DNA of 64,000 nt from Hyaloperonospora brassicae (taxonomy: Eukaryota; Oomycota; Peronosporomycetes; Peronosporales; Peronosporaceae): positions 1 to 64,000 of the forward strand of contig CANTFL010001459.1 of the NCBI GenBank assembly GCA_947650285.1, in the 5' to 3' direction. This document shows, one piece after another, positions 32,926 through 44,218 of the stretch. Positions within the stretch are counted from its first letter, which is position 1; each line of letters starts with the position of its first letter. The translations under genes were made by a program, and so were the position numbers. The notes under the pieces were generated by a model. It ran no database searches. It was not told where the DNA came from and saw nothing but the letters and a program-made list of their open reading frames with translations.

Positions 32926-33853
32926 CTATCCAGTGCTCGGCTTGGGGGTTTCCATGAAGCGCGACACGTAGCTCACAGCAAAAGCAATGTCCGGTCGTGT
33001 CGCGGTTATCAAGTGCATTAAGGCACTCACTGCTTCACAAAACGGAGCGTCGATCTTGGTCGATGCGTTACTTGGTGTGAGTCTAGAGCTGATGTCCGTC
33101 GGGCTGATGACAGCTTTGCAATCGCTCATCCCGAACCGCTTGAGAACATCGTCCACATAGCGTCGCTGGCACATTGTCACACTCCCGTCTTCGTTGTTCA
33201 CCAGCTCGATACCCAGCACAAACGCACACTTGCCGCTGTCAGTCATCTCGAAGCGCGTCTTCAAGTCGCTCTTGGTGTGCGAAATCATTTCGGACGAGCT
33301 GCCAGTCACTAACACATCACCGACGTAGACCAGCAATAGAACGCACTCACCGTTTGCAATCTTGAGATAAAGACAAGGGTCAAATTCGGACACTCAAAAT
33401 CCGATGGAGCAGACGAACTCATGGAAAGTCTTTGGTTCATACCCGTGAAGCTTGTTTTAGTCTATAGATTGCTTTCACCAGTTCGAAGCAGTCACAGTAT
33501 TCATCGACTTCGACACCCTCTGGGACCGCGCAAAACACTTATTCCTTCGTTTCACCGTATAGGAAAGCTGTCACCACGTCCAGTTGTCCCAGCGTCCAGT
33601 CAAAGTATTTCGTGATCGCGATCACCATGCGGAGCGTCACATACTTGACAACTGGCGAGAACGTCTCCGTGAAGTCAATTCCATATCTTTGCTTATACCC
33701 TTTTGCCACGAGACGCGCCTTGTATTTTTCAATCGACCCATCAGCCTTGCGCTTGATCTTAAACACCCATTTGGTGCCGATGGTGTGCTGTACAGCTGGT
33801 AGCTTGGTCGCTCGAAACACGCCCGTAGTTTCATTGAGTCCAACTCGGCGCAA
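32926..33853 (-). pseudogene. Copia reverse transcriptase, fourth copy, YVGD
   Basis: The two frames (33,539-33,853 and 32,926-33,393) and the stop after GETKE match the copy at 28.6 kb, so they stem from one duplicated block. Confidence 0.8.
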
Positions 33854-34265
33854 ATCGCCTTAAGACAATGTACTTGATCCAAACCGCCAATCGCATCTTG
33901 AAACGTTGTCAGCTCGGACAAGTCAGCACCTTCGACTGCATTAGCACTTTCTTGCCAAAAGACTTGAGGAGAGTCATCATCGTCATCTTCGTCACCGCCT
34001 TTGTGCTCTTCGTCCAGATTGGCTCGGGTTCTTGAACGCCGTTTTGCTTGCTGTGACTCAACGTCATCTGCGCACTTGCTTCTTCCAACCCGGCCCCACT
34101 GCAAGCAGAAGGTGTCCGCTGAAAGACTTGTTCATGGCTGTTTGAACGGATCTTGCGCTTGCCAGTTTGCTTGACTTGCATGGTGCCAGGCTCATCACTG
34201 ATGTTTATCTAGTCGAAGTCCAACACAGTGTCATCGACAACTTCTTGCGGCAGTACCGGTGAGAA
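33854..34265 (-). pseudogene. Copia linker, fourth copy
   Basis: The acidic linker is present in frames 33,637-34,104 and 33,909-34,181. A C-to-T change near 34,207 (ATGTTTATCTAG for ATGTCCATCGAG) is private to this copy. It ends exactly at the gypsy LTR start at 34,266. Confidence 0.7.
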
Positions 34266-36025
34266 TGTGGTGAAGTCGATCTCACAAAATTGCTTGTGCG
34301 AGGGTCGATCTTCCACTTGCCCAGACTTGCCGACTCACGGAGGGGGTACTCCGATCCGTGCCTTATTGTATAGCCTTGTGCTCACCTTGTGTACCCGTCG
34401 GTTGGTCTGGCTTGAGCTCTTCGTAATGGCCTTGGGAGATGTCGATCTCGCTGAGGATTTGGGGTTGAGGGTTCGCTTCCGGTGCGGAAATCTTCGAACC
34501 ACGAACAGGGGTTCCGAGATCTTGGTCATGAGTCACGGCGGTCTCTATTTGGAGATGTCGCGATCTTGAACTTGGATCACATCGATCTCGATTCGTCCTC
34601 GGGGTCGGGGTCTTCGCTGTGCGGAAATCTTCACTCAATTAATAATAGTCTTGCGTCGATATTGCCTCGGGATCGGCCGATTTTGCTGGAAGTGCGCAAT
34701 GTGGCTAGATAGGTGTCCTATTTCGCCAAAATGGAACGTGCCAGTCTGCCTTGTGGACCGCTTCGATCTTGCTCGGTCTCGTCTTGAACTCCTTGTCCAG
34801 ATCTTCTTACCACTTGAGCCGTCTTGCGATCTTGTATCCAGTCCTTTTCTTTGCTGCTGCTACCCTAGCAGTTGAGTTGAATGTGAGTACTTGATCGATC
34901 CGGACCCGATTGTCCGGGATCGCTCTTCTCGATCTTGGCCAACAATCCAAGATCGATCTTCTGTGTCCTCAAATTACGCGAGCCTTAAGCCACCGGGGAA
35001 GTCAAATCAATCTTGCCCGGAAAAGAAGGGAGGAACGCGCGTCGTGTGCAGAAGAAGTAGAGTTCAAGTCTGTTTATTTACCAACCAAATTACTAGCCAA
35101 CCTATCTTTACGGATATTCCAAACTGTAGGTCACTCTCCAAACTGATATCACCTTTAAGCTTGATCGCCCCCTTGAACACGTGTCAAAATTTCGTGACCT
35201 GTACTCCAAAGATAGCGCCAATACTCCCGATATCGTACCTAGACACCAAAAAGGGACCAAATTCGAAATACGGTACCAAATGCCCACTTTTGGTACCGAA
35301 CAGTCCAAAATAGTATCTAAACACGGAATGTGTCTAAATCTACTTTGCAACGTTAGTTCAACCGGCTTCCACTGGCTCTTTCGGTCTGAACTTTTGGGAC
35401 ATCGCTCGAGGATCTCCAACAAGCATGTAAATCATCATACAATATCTCCATCAGCGATATATCCATAACCAGCTGGGAACATGGCCGATCTGGTGTCCAA
35501 TTCGAGATCGTTGAGGATTGACACAGTGCGATCCGGTCATATATGTCATTTCCGTTCATTGTGCATGCTCCGATACTATACTCAACGGTTAATCCGCACA
35601 ATAAGACCATCCACAATTCTCACAACGGTCCCACGGACCCCCACAAACATCCCCACTTCCAGATCGGTCCGTAATTAACCTAAATCAGTACTCCCTTTGG
35701 GAGACCCGTAGAGAGTGTCACCGGTCTGCAGGATGTTACACCTTCGTCACAGAGTCACATCACATCACCTGATCTCAGACCTTTGTCCCAGATCGCTCCA
35801 TGGAAATCGTTCTACCTGTCGTCTTGTCCCAGATCACCCCGTGTCAGACCGTTCCATAACCATCAGTCTGACGACAATTGGATCGGATCGCCGATACCGT
35901 TTAGATCGCCTTCCGTCTCCTTATTGGATATACAGGTCCCATGGCCTCATTTTCCACCAATAAGTGGCGTCCCAAATGTGTAGCCACCGATCCTCGTACA
36001 AAATTTGATGAGTGACTTCACCACA
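34266..36025 (-). mobile_element. Gypsy LTR, diverged copy before the satellite
   Basis: The 1760-bp LTR runs TGTGG to CCACA. It is like copies 1-3 in its first 900 bp and diverges in U3; the 41-bp repeat region is partly deleted. It is followed by ACCGCCCCCT. Confidence 0.8.
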
Positions 36026-36113
36026 ACCGCCCCCTGTACTGAAGTCCATTGTACAGCAATTGACCTCAGTGCAGTCACTCATCAACTTCGCTCCAACCAC
36101 TCAAGTCCGTCTC

Positions 36114-36236
36114 ATGGCCTTTCCAACGAATCTCCCCACCTCGCCGATCTCGTCAGAAGGCTCCACCGTGTTTCTGTCTCCGGATCGCGACCCGTCGTCT
36201 GGATCGCCGGATCGCGGGAGGTTTGCTCCAATCTTC
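36114..36236 (+). pseudogene. Stub of the gypsy antisense ORF
   Basis: The first ~40 codons (MAFPTNLPTSPISSEGS) of the antisense ORF are present and diverged from the other copies. The ORF is cut by the satellite, whose homology starts with CTAAAGAAGTC; that CTAAAG also fits the ORF side, a possible microhomology. Confidence 0.6.
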
Positions 36237-36384
36237 CTAAAGAAGTCTACACCGCAAAGTGAAGACGACTTGTGCTGGAGAAGGAATGTTTGGAAGTGAT
36301 TGATTTAAAGGTCTTAGCTCTGCCTACCCTAGACCGCATTCAATCGCATGGTGCATCGAATCAACCTGATTTACACGCGTCCAA

Positions 36385-37050
36385 TCATCCTACGCGTCTA
36401 ATCATCTCTGAGGTAATTACCGACGTAAACACTATCCCGTAAGAACTACGCTCTAAGTTCGGATTGTATCGGTAACCCTCAACAACTCTCACGACGTCTC
36501 GCGATCGCAGTTCCGCGCGGCTCATCTCCAAGTTGAGAACGACGTTCTCGTAGCTCTTGGGGAGGCTGCGCAACAAGCAGATCGCCACGTCTTCGTCCTC
36601 CATCTTGGCGCCGATGCTGCTGAGCTTCGCGCTGATGTTGAGGACTTCATTGCAATGATGCATCACATTGCCGCCTTCCGCCATCTCCATGCTGAATAGT
36701 TGTCGCCTCAAGAAGATCCGTCCCGACTTCTGCGACCCACCATACCGTGTCTTCAACCGCGCCCACGCAGACCATGCTTCTTCGCAGTCATCAACCACGT
36801 GATGGCAATCCGCGTTCACGTGCAACAACATCAATCCGAACGCGATGTTGCTGGTCTTGACATACTCCTCCATGGCGCGAGGATCGGCGAAGGTGGGGCT
36901 GGTCTCCTGGTCCACCGCGTGCCACGTCGACTTGGTCAGGAACACGCCACGCATGTAGCGGCTCCACGTCGCGTAGTTGTCGCCATCGAACTTGTCGATG
37001 GAGACCTTGGTGGCGGAATCTTGGGCAGAGGACATCGTGCTTGGGCTCAT
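36385..37050 (-). CDS. Satellite Gag', unit 1
   Basis: The 221-residue ORF holds about 189 residues of copia Gag (no zinc knuckle), then about 32 encoded by the downstream LTR ([14 protein letters not shown]...). Start is the Met in the primer-binding site (MSPSTM). Edge unit with states [36 protein letters not shown] is private. QKSGR, FLRRQ and HVNAD link it to units at the far end. Function unknown. Confidence 0.75.
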   Translation of the reverse strand: MSPSTMSSAQDSATKVSIDKFDGDNYATWSRYMRGVFLTKSTWHAVDQETSPTFADPRAMEEYVKTSNIAFGLMLLHVNADCHHVVDDCEEAWSAWARLKTRYGGSQKSGRIFLRRQLFSMEMAEGGNVMHHCNEVLNISAKLSSIGAKMEDEDVAICLLRSLPKSYENVVLNLEMSRAELRSRDVVRVVEGYRYNPNLERSSYGIVFTSVITSEMIRRVG

Positions 37051-37054
37051 AACC
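37036..37054 (-). other. Primer-binding site overlapping the gag start (representative)
   Basis: Directly beside the LTR the plus strand reads CGTGCTTGGGCTCATAACC, which is like the anticodon arm of eukaryotic initiator tRNA-Met (CGUGCU-GGGCYCAUAACC) with one extra T. The complement, on the element strand, is therefore a site for a half-tRNA primer as known from Drosophila copia and yeast Ty5. The gag start ATG pairs with the CAU anticodon. Present in every unit. Confidence 0.75.
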
Positions 37055-37354
37055 TGTTAAAGTCTTGAGAGCACTGGACGAGTGAGTATACGAAGCTTGA
37101 AGAACGCTAAAGCAGTCTACACCGCAAAGTGAAGACGACTTGTGCTGGAGAAGGAATGTTTGGAAGTGATTGATTTATAGGTCTTAGCTCTGCCTACCCT
37201 AGACTGCATTCAATCACATGGTGCATCGAATCAACCTGATTTACACGCGTCCAATCATCCTACGCGTCTAATCATCTCTGAGGTAATTACCGACGTAAAC
37301 ACTATCCCGTAAGAACTACGCTCTAAGTTCGGATTGTATCGGTAACCCTCAACA
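37055..37354 (-). mobile_element. Representative satellite LTR (first complete one)
   Basis: The 300-bp LTR runs from TGTTAAAGTC to CTCAACA on the plus strand; read on the minus strand it begins TGTTGAGGGTTACC. Twenty-eight complete LTRs of this type occur, one after each gag start. By position of the TATA-like box U3 is about 180 bp and R-U5 about 110 bp. Each LTR would act as promoter of the gag on its left and as terminator of the one on its right. Confidence 0.85.
37162..37180 (-). promoter_or_regulatory. TATA-like box and initiator-like motif in the satellite LTR
   Basis: The minus strand reads CTATAAATCA directly followed by ATCACTTCC. TCACTTC fits the TCAYTTY initiator of oomycete promoters, and a second match (TCACTTT) lies at 37,126-37,132, about 49 bases from the TATA-like box. 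They repeat in the LTRs of other units. In the leftmost, partial LTR the box reads TTTAAA instead. Confidence 0.45.
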
Positions 37355-37920
37355 ACTCTCACGACGTCTCGCGATCGCAGTTCCGCGCGGCTCATCTCCA
37401 AGTTGAGAACGACGTTCTCGTAGCTCTTGGGGAGGCTGCGCAACAAGCAGATCGCCACGTCTTCGTCCTCCATCTTGGCGCCGATGCTGCTGAGCTTCGC
37501 GCTGATGTTGAGGACTTCATTGCAATGATGCATCACATTGCCGCCTTCCGCCATCTCCATGCTGAACAGTTGTCGCTTCAAGAAGATCCGTCCCGCCTTC
37601 TGCGACCCACCATACCGTGTCTTCAACCGCGCCCACGCAGACCATGCTTCTTCGCAGTCATCAACCACGTGATGGCAATCCGCGCTCATGTGCAACAACA
37701 TCAATCCGAACGCGATGTTGCTGGTCTTGACATACTCCTCCATGGCGCGAGGATCGGCGAAGGTGGGGCTGGTCTCCCGGTCCACCGCGTGCCACGTCGA
37801 CTTGGTCAGGAACACGCCACGCATGTAGCGGCTCCACGTCGCGTAGTTGTCGCCATCGAACTTGTCGATGGAGACCTTGGTGGCGGAATCTTGGGCAGAG
37901 GACATCGTGCTTGGGCTCAT
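37255..37920 (-). CDS. Satellite Gag', unit 2
   Basis: 221 residues. States: DRETS, HMSAD, QKAGR, FLKRQ, DEDV, RSLPK. This is the commonest haplotype of the left third. Confidence 0.75.
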   Translation of the reverse strand: MSPSTMSSAQDSATKVSIDKFDGDNYATWSRYMRGVFLTKSTWHAVDRETSPTFADPRAMEEYVKTSNIAFGLMLLHMSADCHHVVDDCEEAWSAWARLKTRYGGSQKAGRIFLKRQLFSMEMAEGGNVMHHCNEVLNISAKLSSIGAKMEDEDVAICLLRSLPKSYENVVLNLEMSRAELRSRDVVRVVEGYRYNPNLERSSYGIVFTSVITSEMIRRVG

Positions 37921-38206
37921 AACCTGTTAAAGTCTTGAGAGCACTGGACGAGTGAGTATACGAAGCTTGAAGAACGCTAAAGCAGTCTACACCGCAAAGT
38001 GAAGACGACTTGTGCTGGAGAAGGAATGTTTGGAAGTGATTGATTTATAGGTCTTAGCTCTGCCTACCCTAGACTGCATTCAATCACATGGTGCATCGAA
38101 TCAACCTGATTTACACGCGTCCAATCATCCTACGCGTCTAATCATCTCTGAGGTAATTACCGACGTAAACACTATCCCGTAAGAACTACGCTCTAAGTTC
38201 GGATTG

Positions 38207-38791
38207 TCATCGGTAACCCTCAACAACTCTCACGACGTCTCGCGATCGCAGTTCCGCGCGGCTCATCTCCAAGTTGAGAACGACGTTCTCGTAGCTCTTG
38301 GGGAGGCTGCGCAACAAGCAGATCGCCACGTCTTCGTCCTCCATCTTGGCGCCGATGCTGCTGAGCTTCGCGCTGATGTTGAGGACTTCATTGCAATGAT
38401 GCATCACATTGCCGCCTTCCGCCATCTCCATGCTGAACAGTTGTCGCTTCAAGAAGATCCGTCCCGCCTTCTGCGACCCACCATACCGTGTCTTCAACCG
38501 CGCCCACGCAGACCATGCTTCTTCGCAGTCATCAACCACGTGATGGCAATCCGCGCTCATGTGCAACAACATCAAGCCGAACGCGATGTTGCTGGTCTTG
38601 ACATACTCCTCCATGGCGCGAGGATCGGCGAAGGTGGGGCTGGTCTCCCGGTCCACCGCGTGCCACGTCGACTTGGTCAGGAACACGCCACGCATGTAGC
38701 GGCTCCACGTCGCGTAGTTGTCCCCATCGAACTTGTCGATGGAGACCTTGGTGGCGGAATCTTGGGCAGAGGACATCGTGCTTGGGCTCAT
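38207..38791 (-). CDS. Satellite Gag', unit 3
   Basis: 194 residues. Residue states are as unit 2. One inserted C in the LTR (GTCATCGG at ~38,208) shifts the tail so it ends after VEGYR. Confidence 0.7.
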   Translation of the reverse strand: MSPSTMSSAQDSATKVSIDKFDGDNYATWSRYMRGVFLTKSTWHAVDRETSPTFADPRAMEEYVKTSNIAFGLMLLHMSADCHHVVDDCEEAWSAWARLKTRYGGSQKAGRIFLKRQLFSMEMAEGGNVMHHCNEVLNISAKLSSIGAKMEDEDVAICLLRSLPKSYENVVLNLEMSRAELRSRDVVRVVEGYR

Positions 38792-38995
38792 AACCTGTTA
38801 AAGTCTTGAGAGCACTGGACGAGTGAGTATACGAAGCTTGAAGAACGCTAAAGCAGTCTACACCGCAAAGTGAAGACGACTTGTGCTGGAGAAGGAATGT
38901 TTGGAAGTGATTGATTTATAGGTCTTAGCTCTGCCTACCCTAGACTGCATTCAATCACATGGTGCATCGAATCAACCTGATTTACACGCGTCCAA

Positions 38996-39661
38996 TCATC
39001 CTACGCGTCTAATCATCTCTGAGGTAATTACCGACGTAAACACTATCCCGTAAGAACTACGCTCTAAGTTCGGATTGTATCGGTAACCCTCAACAACTCT
39101 CACGACGTCTCGCGATCGCAGTTCCGCGCGGCTCATCTCCAAGTTGAGAACGACGTTCTCGTAGCTCTTGGGGAGGCTGCGCAACAAGCAGATCGCCACG
39201 TCTTCGTCCTCCATCTTGGCGCCGATGCTGCTGAGCTTCGCGCTGATGTTGAGGACTTCATTGCAATGATGCATCACATTGCCGCCTTCCGCCATCTCCA
39301 TGCTGAACAGTTGTCGCTTCAAGAAGATCCGTCCCGCCTTCTGCGACCCACCATACCGTGTCTTCAACCGCGCCCACGCAGACCATGCTTCTTCGCAGTC
39401 ATCAACCACGTGATGGCAATCCGCGTTCACGTGCAACAACATCAAGCCGAACGCGATGTTGCTGGTCTTGACATACTCCTCCATGGCGCGAGGATCGGCG
39501 AAGGTGGGGCTGGTCTCCCGGTTCACCGCGTGCCACGTCGACTTGGTCAGGAACACGCCACGCATGTAGCGGCTCCACGTCGCGTAGTTGTCGCCATCGA
39601 ACTTGTCGATGGAGACCTTGGTGGCGGAATCTTGGGCAGAGGACATCGTGCTTGGGCTCAT
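38996..39661 (-). CDS. Satellite Gag', unit 4
   Basis: 221 residues. HAVNRETS and HVNAD, states otherwise typical of the far right end, occur here inside a left-type unit (QKAGR, FLKRQ, RSLPK). Confidence 0.75.
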   Translation of the reverse strand: MSPSTMSSAQDSATKVSIDKFDGDNYATWSRYMRGVFLTKSTWHAVNRETSPTFADPRAMEEYVKTSNIAFGLMLLHVNADCHHVVDDCEEAWSAWARLKTRYGGSQKAGRIFLKRQLFSMEMAEGGNVMHHCNEVLNISAKLSSIGAKMEDEDVAICLLRSLPKSYENVVLNLEMSRAELRSRDVVRVVEGYRYNPNLERSSYGIVFTSVITSEMIRRVG

Positions 39662-39865
39662 AACCTGTTAAAGTCTTGAGAGCACTGGACGAGTGAGTAT
39701 ACGAAGCTTGAAGAACGCTAAAGCAGTCTACACCGCAAAGTGAAGACGACTTGTGCTGGAGAAGGAATGTTTGGAAGTGATTGATTTATAGGTCTTAGCT
39801 CTGCCTACCCTAGACTGCATTCAATCACATGGTGCATCGAATCAACCTGATTTACACGCGTCCAA

Positions 39866-40531
39866 TCATCCTACGCGTCTAATCATCTCTGAGGTAATTA
39901 CCGACGTAAACACTATCCCGTAAGAACTACGCTCTAAGTTCGGATTGTATCGGTAACCCTCAACAACTCTCACGACGTCTCGCGATCGCAGTTCCGCGCG
40001 GCTCATCTCCAAGTTGAGAACGACGTTCTCGTAGCTCTTGGGGAGGCTGCGCAACAAGCAGATCGCCACGTCTTCGTCCTCCATCTTGGCGCCGATGCTG
40101 CTGAGCTTCGCGCTGATGTTGAGGACTTCATTGCAATGATGCATCACATTGCCGCCTTCCGCCATCTCCATGCTGAACAGTTGTCGCTTCAAGAAGATCC
40201 GTCCCGCCTTCTGCGACCCACCATACCGTGTCTTCAACCGCGCCCACGCAGACCATGCTTCTTCGCAGTCATCAACCACGTGATGGCAATCCGCGCTCAT
40301 GTGCAACAACATCAAGCCGAACGCGATGTTGCTGGTCTTGACATACTCCTCCATGGCGCGAGGATCGGCGAAGGTGGGGCTGGTCTCCCGGTCCACCGCG
40401 TGCCACGTCGACTTGGTCAGGAACACGCCACGCATGTAGCGGCTCCACGTCGCGTAGTTGTCGCCATCGAACTTGTCGATGGAGACCTTGGTGGCGGAAT
40501 CTTGGGCAGAGGACATCGTGCTTGGGCTCAT
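39866..40531 (-). CDS. Satellite Gag', unit 5
   Basis: 221 residues. States: DRETS, HMSAD, QKAGR, FLKRQ, DEDV, RSLPK; protein identical to unit 2. Confidence 0.75.
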   Translation of the reverse strand: MSPSTMSSAQDSATKVSIDKFDGDNYATWSRYMRGVFLTKSTWHAVDRETSPTFADPRAMEEYVKTSNIAFGLMLLHMSADCHHVVDDCEEAWSAWARLKTRYGGSQKAGRIFLKRQLFSMEMAEGGNVMHHCNEVLNISAKLSSIGAKMEDEDVAICLLRSLPKSYENVVLNLEMSRAELRSRDVVRVVEGYRYNPNLERSSYGIVFTSVITSEMIRRVG

Positions 40532-40735
40532 AACCTGTTAAAGTCTTGAGAGCACTGGACGAGTGAGTATACGAAGCTTGAAGAACGCTAAAGCAGTCTA
40601 CACCGCAAAGTGAAGACGACTTGTGCTGGAGAAGGAATGTTTGGAAGTGATTGATTTATAGGTCTTAGCTCTGCCTACCCTAGACTGCATTCAATCGCAT
40701 GGTGCATCGAATCAACCTGATTTACACGCGTCCAA

Positions 40736-41401
40736 TCATCCTACGCGTCTAATCATCTCTGAGGTAATTACCGACGTAAACACTATCCCGTAAGAACTAC
40801 GCTCTAAGTTCGGATTGTATCGGTAACCCTCAACAACTCTCACGACGTCTCGCGATCGCAGTTCCGCGCGGCTCATCTCCAAGTTGAGAACGACGTTCTC
40901 GTAGCTCTTGGGGAGGCTGCGCAACAAGCAGATCGCCACGTCTTCGTCCTCCATCTTGGCGCCGATGCTGCTGAGCTTCGCGCTGATGTTGAGGACTTCA
41001 TTGCAATGATGCATCACATTGCCGCCTTCCGCCATCTCCATGCTGAACAGTTGTCGCTTCAAGAAGATCCGTCCCGCCTTCTGCGACCCACCATACCGTG
41101 TCTTCAACCGCGCCCACGCAGACCATGCTTCTTCGCAGTCATCAACCACGTGATGGCAATCCGCGCTCATGTGCAACAACATCAAGCCGAACGCGATGTT
41201 GCTGGTCTTGACATACTCCTCCATGGCGCGAGGATCGGCGAAGGTGGGGCTGGTCTCCCGGTCCACCGCGTGCCACGTCGACTTGGTCAGGAACACGCCA
41301 CGCATGTAGCGGCTCCACGTCGCGTAGTTGTCGCCATCGAACTTGTCGATGGAGACCTTGGTGGCGGAATCTTGGGCAGAGGACATCGTGCTTGGGCTCA
41401 T
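40736..41401 (-). CDS. Satellite Gag', unit 6
   Basis: 221 residues. Protein as unit 5. The right-hand LTR joint reads CGCATGG at ~40,696, where neighbours have CACATGG. Confidence 0.75.
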   Translation of the reverse strand: MSPSTMSSAQDSATKVSIDKFDGDNYATWSRYMRGVFLTKSTWHAVDRETSPTFADPRAMEEYVKTSNIAFGLMLLHMSADCHHVVDDCEEAWSAWARLKTRYGGSQKAGRIFLKRQLFSMEMAEGGNVMHHCNEVLNISAKLSSIGAKMEDEDVAICLLRSLPKSYENVVLNLEMSRAELRSRDVVRVVEGYRYNPNLERSSYGIVFTSVITSEMIRRVG

Positions 41402-41687
41402 AACCTGTTAAAGTCTTGAGAGCACTGGACGAGTGAGTATACGAAGCTTGAAGAACGCTAAAGCAGTCTACACCGCAAAGTGAAGACGACTTGTGCTGGA
41501 GAAGGAATGTTTGGAAGTGATTGATTTATAGGTCTTAGCTCTGCCTACCCTAGACTGCATTCAATCACATGGTGCATCGAATCAACCTGATTTACACGCG
41601 TCCAATCATCCTACGCGTCTAATCATCTCTGAGGTAATTACCGACGTAAACACTATCCCGTAAGAACTACGCTCTAAGTTCGGATTG

Positions 41688-42273
41688 TCATCGGTAACCC
41701 TCAACAACTCTCACGACGTCTCGCGATCGCAGTTCCGCGCGGCTCATCTCCAAGTTGAGAACGACGTTCTCGTAGCTCTTGGAGAGGCTGCGCAACAAGC
41801 AGATCGCCACGTCTTCGTCCTCCATCTTGGCGCCGATGCTGCTGAGCTTCGCGCTGATGTTGAGGACTTCATTGCAATGATGCATCACATTGCCGCCTTC
41901 CGCCATCTCCATGCTGAACAGTTGTCGCTTCAAGAAGATCCGTCCCGCCTTCTGCGACCCACCATACCGTGTCTTCAACCGCGCCCACGCAGACCATGCT
42001 TCTTCGCAGTCATCAACCACGTGATGGCAATCCGCGCTCATGTGCAACAACATCAAGCCGAACGCGATGTTGCTGGTCTTGACATACTCCTCCATGGCGC
42101 GAGGATCGGCGAAGGTGGGGCTGGTCTCCCGGTTCCACCGCGTGCCACGTCGACTTGGTCAGGAACACGCCACGCATGTAGCGGCTCCACGTCGCGTAGT
42201 TGTCGCCATCGAACTTGTCGATGGAGACCTTGGTGGCGGAATCTTGGGCAGAGGACATCGTGCTTGGGCTCAT
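41688..42273 (-). pseudogene. Satellite Gag', unit 7, frameshifted
   Basis: One extra T near 42,133 shifts the frame, leaving an 86-residue start (42,013-42,273) and a 135-residue rest (41,688-42,095). First unit of the RSLSK block. Also has the extra C in the LTR. Confidence 0.7.
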
Positions 42274-42559
42274 AACCTGTTAAAGTCTTGAGAGCACTGG
42301 ACGAGTGAGTATACGAAGCTTGAAGAACGCTAAAGCAGTCTACACCGCAAAGTGAAGACGACTTGTGCTGGAGAAGGAATGTTTGGAAGTGATTGATTTA
42401 TAGGTCTTAGCTCTGCCTACCCTAGACTGCATTCAATCACATGGTGCATCGAATCAACCTGATTTACACGCGTCCAATCATCCTACGCGTCTAATCATCT
42501 CTGAGGTAATTACCGACGTAAACACTATCCCGTAAGAACTACGCTCTAAGTTCGGATTG

Positions 42560-43144
42560 TCATCGGTAACCCTCAACAACTCTCACGACGTCTCGCGATC
42601 GCAGTTCCGCGCGGCTCATCTCCAAGTTGAGAACGACGTTCTCGTAGCTCTTGGAGAGGCTGCGCAACAAGCAGATCGCCACGTCTTCGTCCTCCATCTT
42701 GGCGCCGATGCTGCTGAGCTTCGCGCTGATGTTGAGGACTTCATTGCAATGATGCATCACATTGCCGCCTTCCGCCATCTCCATGCTGAACAGTTGTCGC
42801 TTCAAGAAGATCCGTCCCGCCTTCTGCGACCCACCATACCGTGTCTTCAACCGCGCCCACGCAGACCATGCTTCTTCGCAGTCATCAACCACGTGATGGC
42901 AATCCGCGCTCATGTGCAACAACATCAAGCCGAACGCGATGTTGCTGGTCTTGACATACTCCTCCATGGCGCGAGGATCGGCGAAGGTGGGGCTGGTCTC
43001 CCGGTCCACCGCGTGCCACGTCGACTTGGTCAGGAACACGCCACGCATGTAGCGGCTCCACGTCGCGTAGTTGTCGCCATCGAACTTGTCGATGGAGACC
43101 TTGGTGGCGGAATCTTGGGCAGAGGACATCGTGCTTGGGCTCAT
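42560..43144 (-). CDS. Satellite Gag', unit 8
   Basis: 194 residues; RSLSK state, tail shortened by the extra C in the LTR as in units 3 and 7. Adjacent units 7 and 8 sharing it suggests direct duplication. Confidence 0.7.
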   Translation of the reverse strand: MSPSTMSSAQDSATKVSIDKFDGDNYATWSRYMRGVFLTKSTWHAVDRETSPTFADPRAMEEYVKTSNIAFGLMLLHMSADCHHVVDDCEEAWSAWARLKTRYGGSQKAGRIFLKRQLFSMEMAEGGNVMHHCNEVLNISAKLSSIGAKMEDEDVAICLLRSLSKSYENVVLNLEMSRAELRSRDVVRVVEGYR

Positions 43145-43348
43145 AACCTGTTAAAGTCTTGAGAGCACTGGACGAGTGAGTATACGAAGCTTGAAGAACG
43201 CTAAAGCAGTCTACACCGCAAAGTGAAGACGACTTGTGCTGGAGAAGGAATGTTTGGAAGTGATTGATTTATAGGTCTTAGCTCTGCCTACCCTAGACTG
43301 CATTCAATCGCATGGTGCATCGAATCAACCTGATTTACACGCGTCCAA

Positions 43349-44014
43349 TCATCCTACGCGTCTAATCATCTCTGAGGTAATTACCGACGTAAACACTATC
43401 CCGTAAGAACTACGCTCTAAGTTCGGATTGTATCGGTAACCCTCAACAACTCTCACGACGTCTCGCGATCGCAGTTCCGCGCGGCTCATCTCCAAGTTGA
43501 GAACGACGTTCTCGTAGCTCTTGGAGAGGCTGCGCAACAAGCAGATCGCCACGTCTTCGTCCTCCATCTTGGCGCCGATGCTGCTGAGCTTCGCGCTGAT
43601 GTTGAGGACTTCATTGCAATGATGCATCACATTGCCGCCTTCCGCCATCTCCATGCTGAACAGTTGTCGCTTCAAGAAGATCCGTCCCGCCTTCTGCGAC
43701 CCACCATACCGTGTCTTCAACCGCGCCCACGCAGACCATGCTTCTTCGCAGTCATCAACCACGTGATGGCAATCCGCGCTCATGTGCAACAACATCAAGC
43801 CGAACGCGATGTTGCTGGTCTTGACATACTCCTCCATGGCGCGAGGATCGGCGAAGGTGGGGCTGGTCTCCCGGTCCACCGCGTGCCACGTCGACTTGGT
43901 CAGGAACACGCCACGCATGTAGCGGCTCCACGTCGCGTAGTTGTCCCCATCGAACTTGTCGATGGAGACCTTGGTGGCGGAATCTTGGGCAGAGGACATC
44001 GTGCTTGGGCTCAT
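43349..44014 (-). CDS. Satellite Gag', unit 9
   Basis: 221 residues, RSLSK. From here rightwards the codon near 43,946 is GTCCCC on the plus strand rather than GTCGCC (synonymous Gly), which unit 3 alone has on the left. Confidence 0.75.
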   Translation of the reverse strand: MSPSTMSSAQDSATKVSIDKFDGDNYATWSRYMRGVFLTKSTWHAVDRETSPTFADPRAMEEYVKTSNIAFGLMLLHMSADCHHVVDDCEEAWSAWARLKTRYGGSQKAGRIFLKRQLFSMEMAEGGNVMHHCNEVLNISAKLSSIGAKMEDEDVAICLLRSLSKSYENVVLNLEMSRAELRSRDVVRVVEGYRYNPNLERSSYGIVFTSVITSEMIRRVG

Positions 44015-44218
44015 AACCTGTTAAAGTCTTGAGAGCACTGGACGAGTGAGTATACGAAGCTTGAAGAACGCTAAAGCAGTCTACACCGCAAAGTGAAGAC
44101 GACTTGTGCTGGAGAAGGAATGTTTGGAAGTGATTGATTTATAGGTCTTAGCTCTGCCTACCCTAGACTGCATTCAATCACATGGTGCATCGAATCAACC
44201 TGATTTACACGCGTCCAA

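Noticed and set aside
37036..37054. tRNA-Met gene
   Set aside because: Only the anticodon-arm segment is present; no acceptor stem, D arm or T arm surrounds it. It is a primer-binding site.
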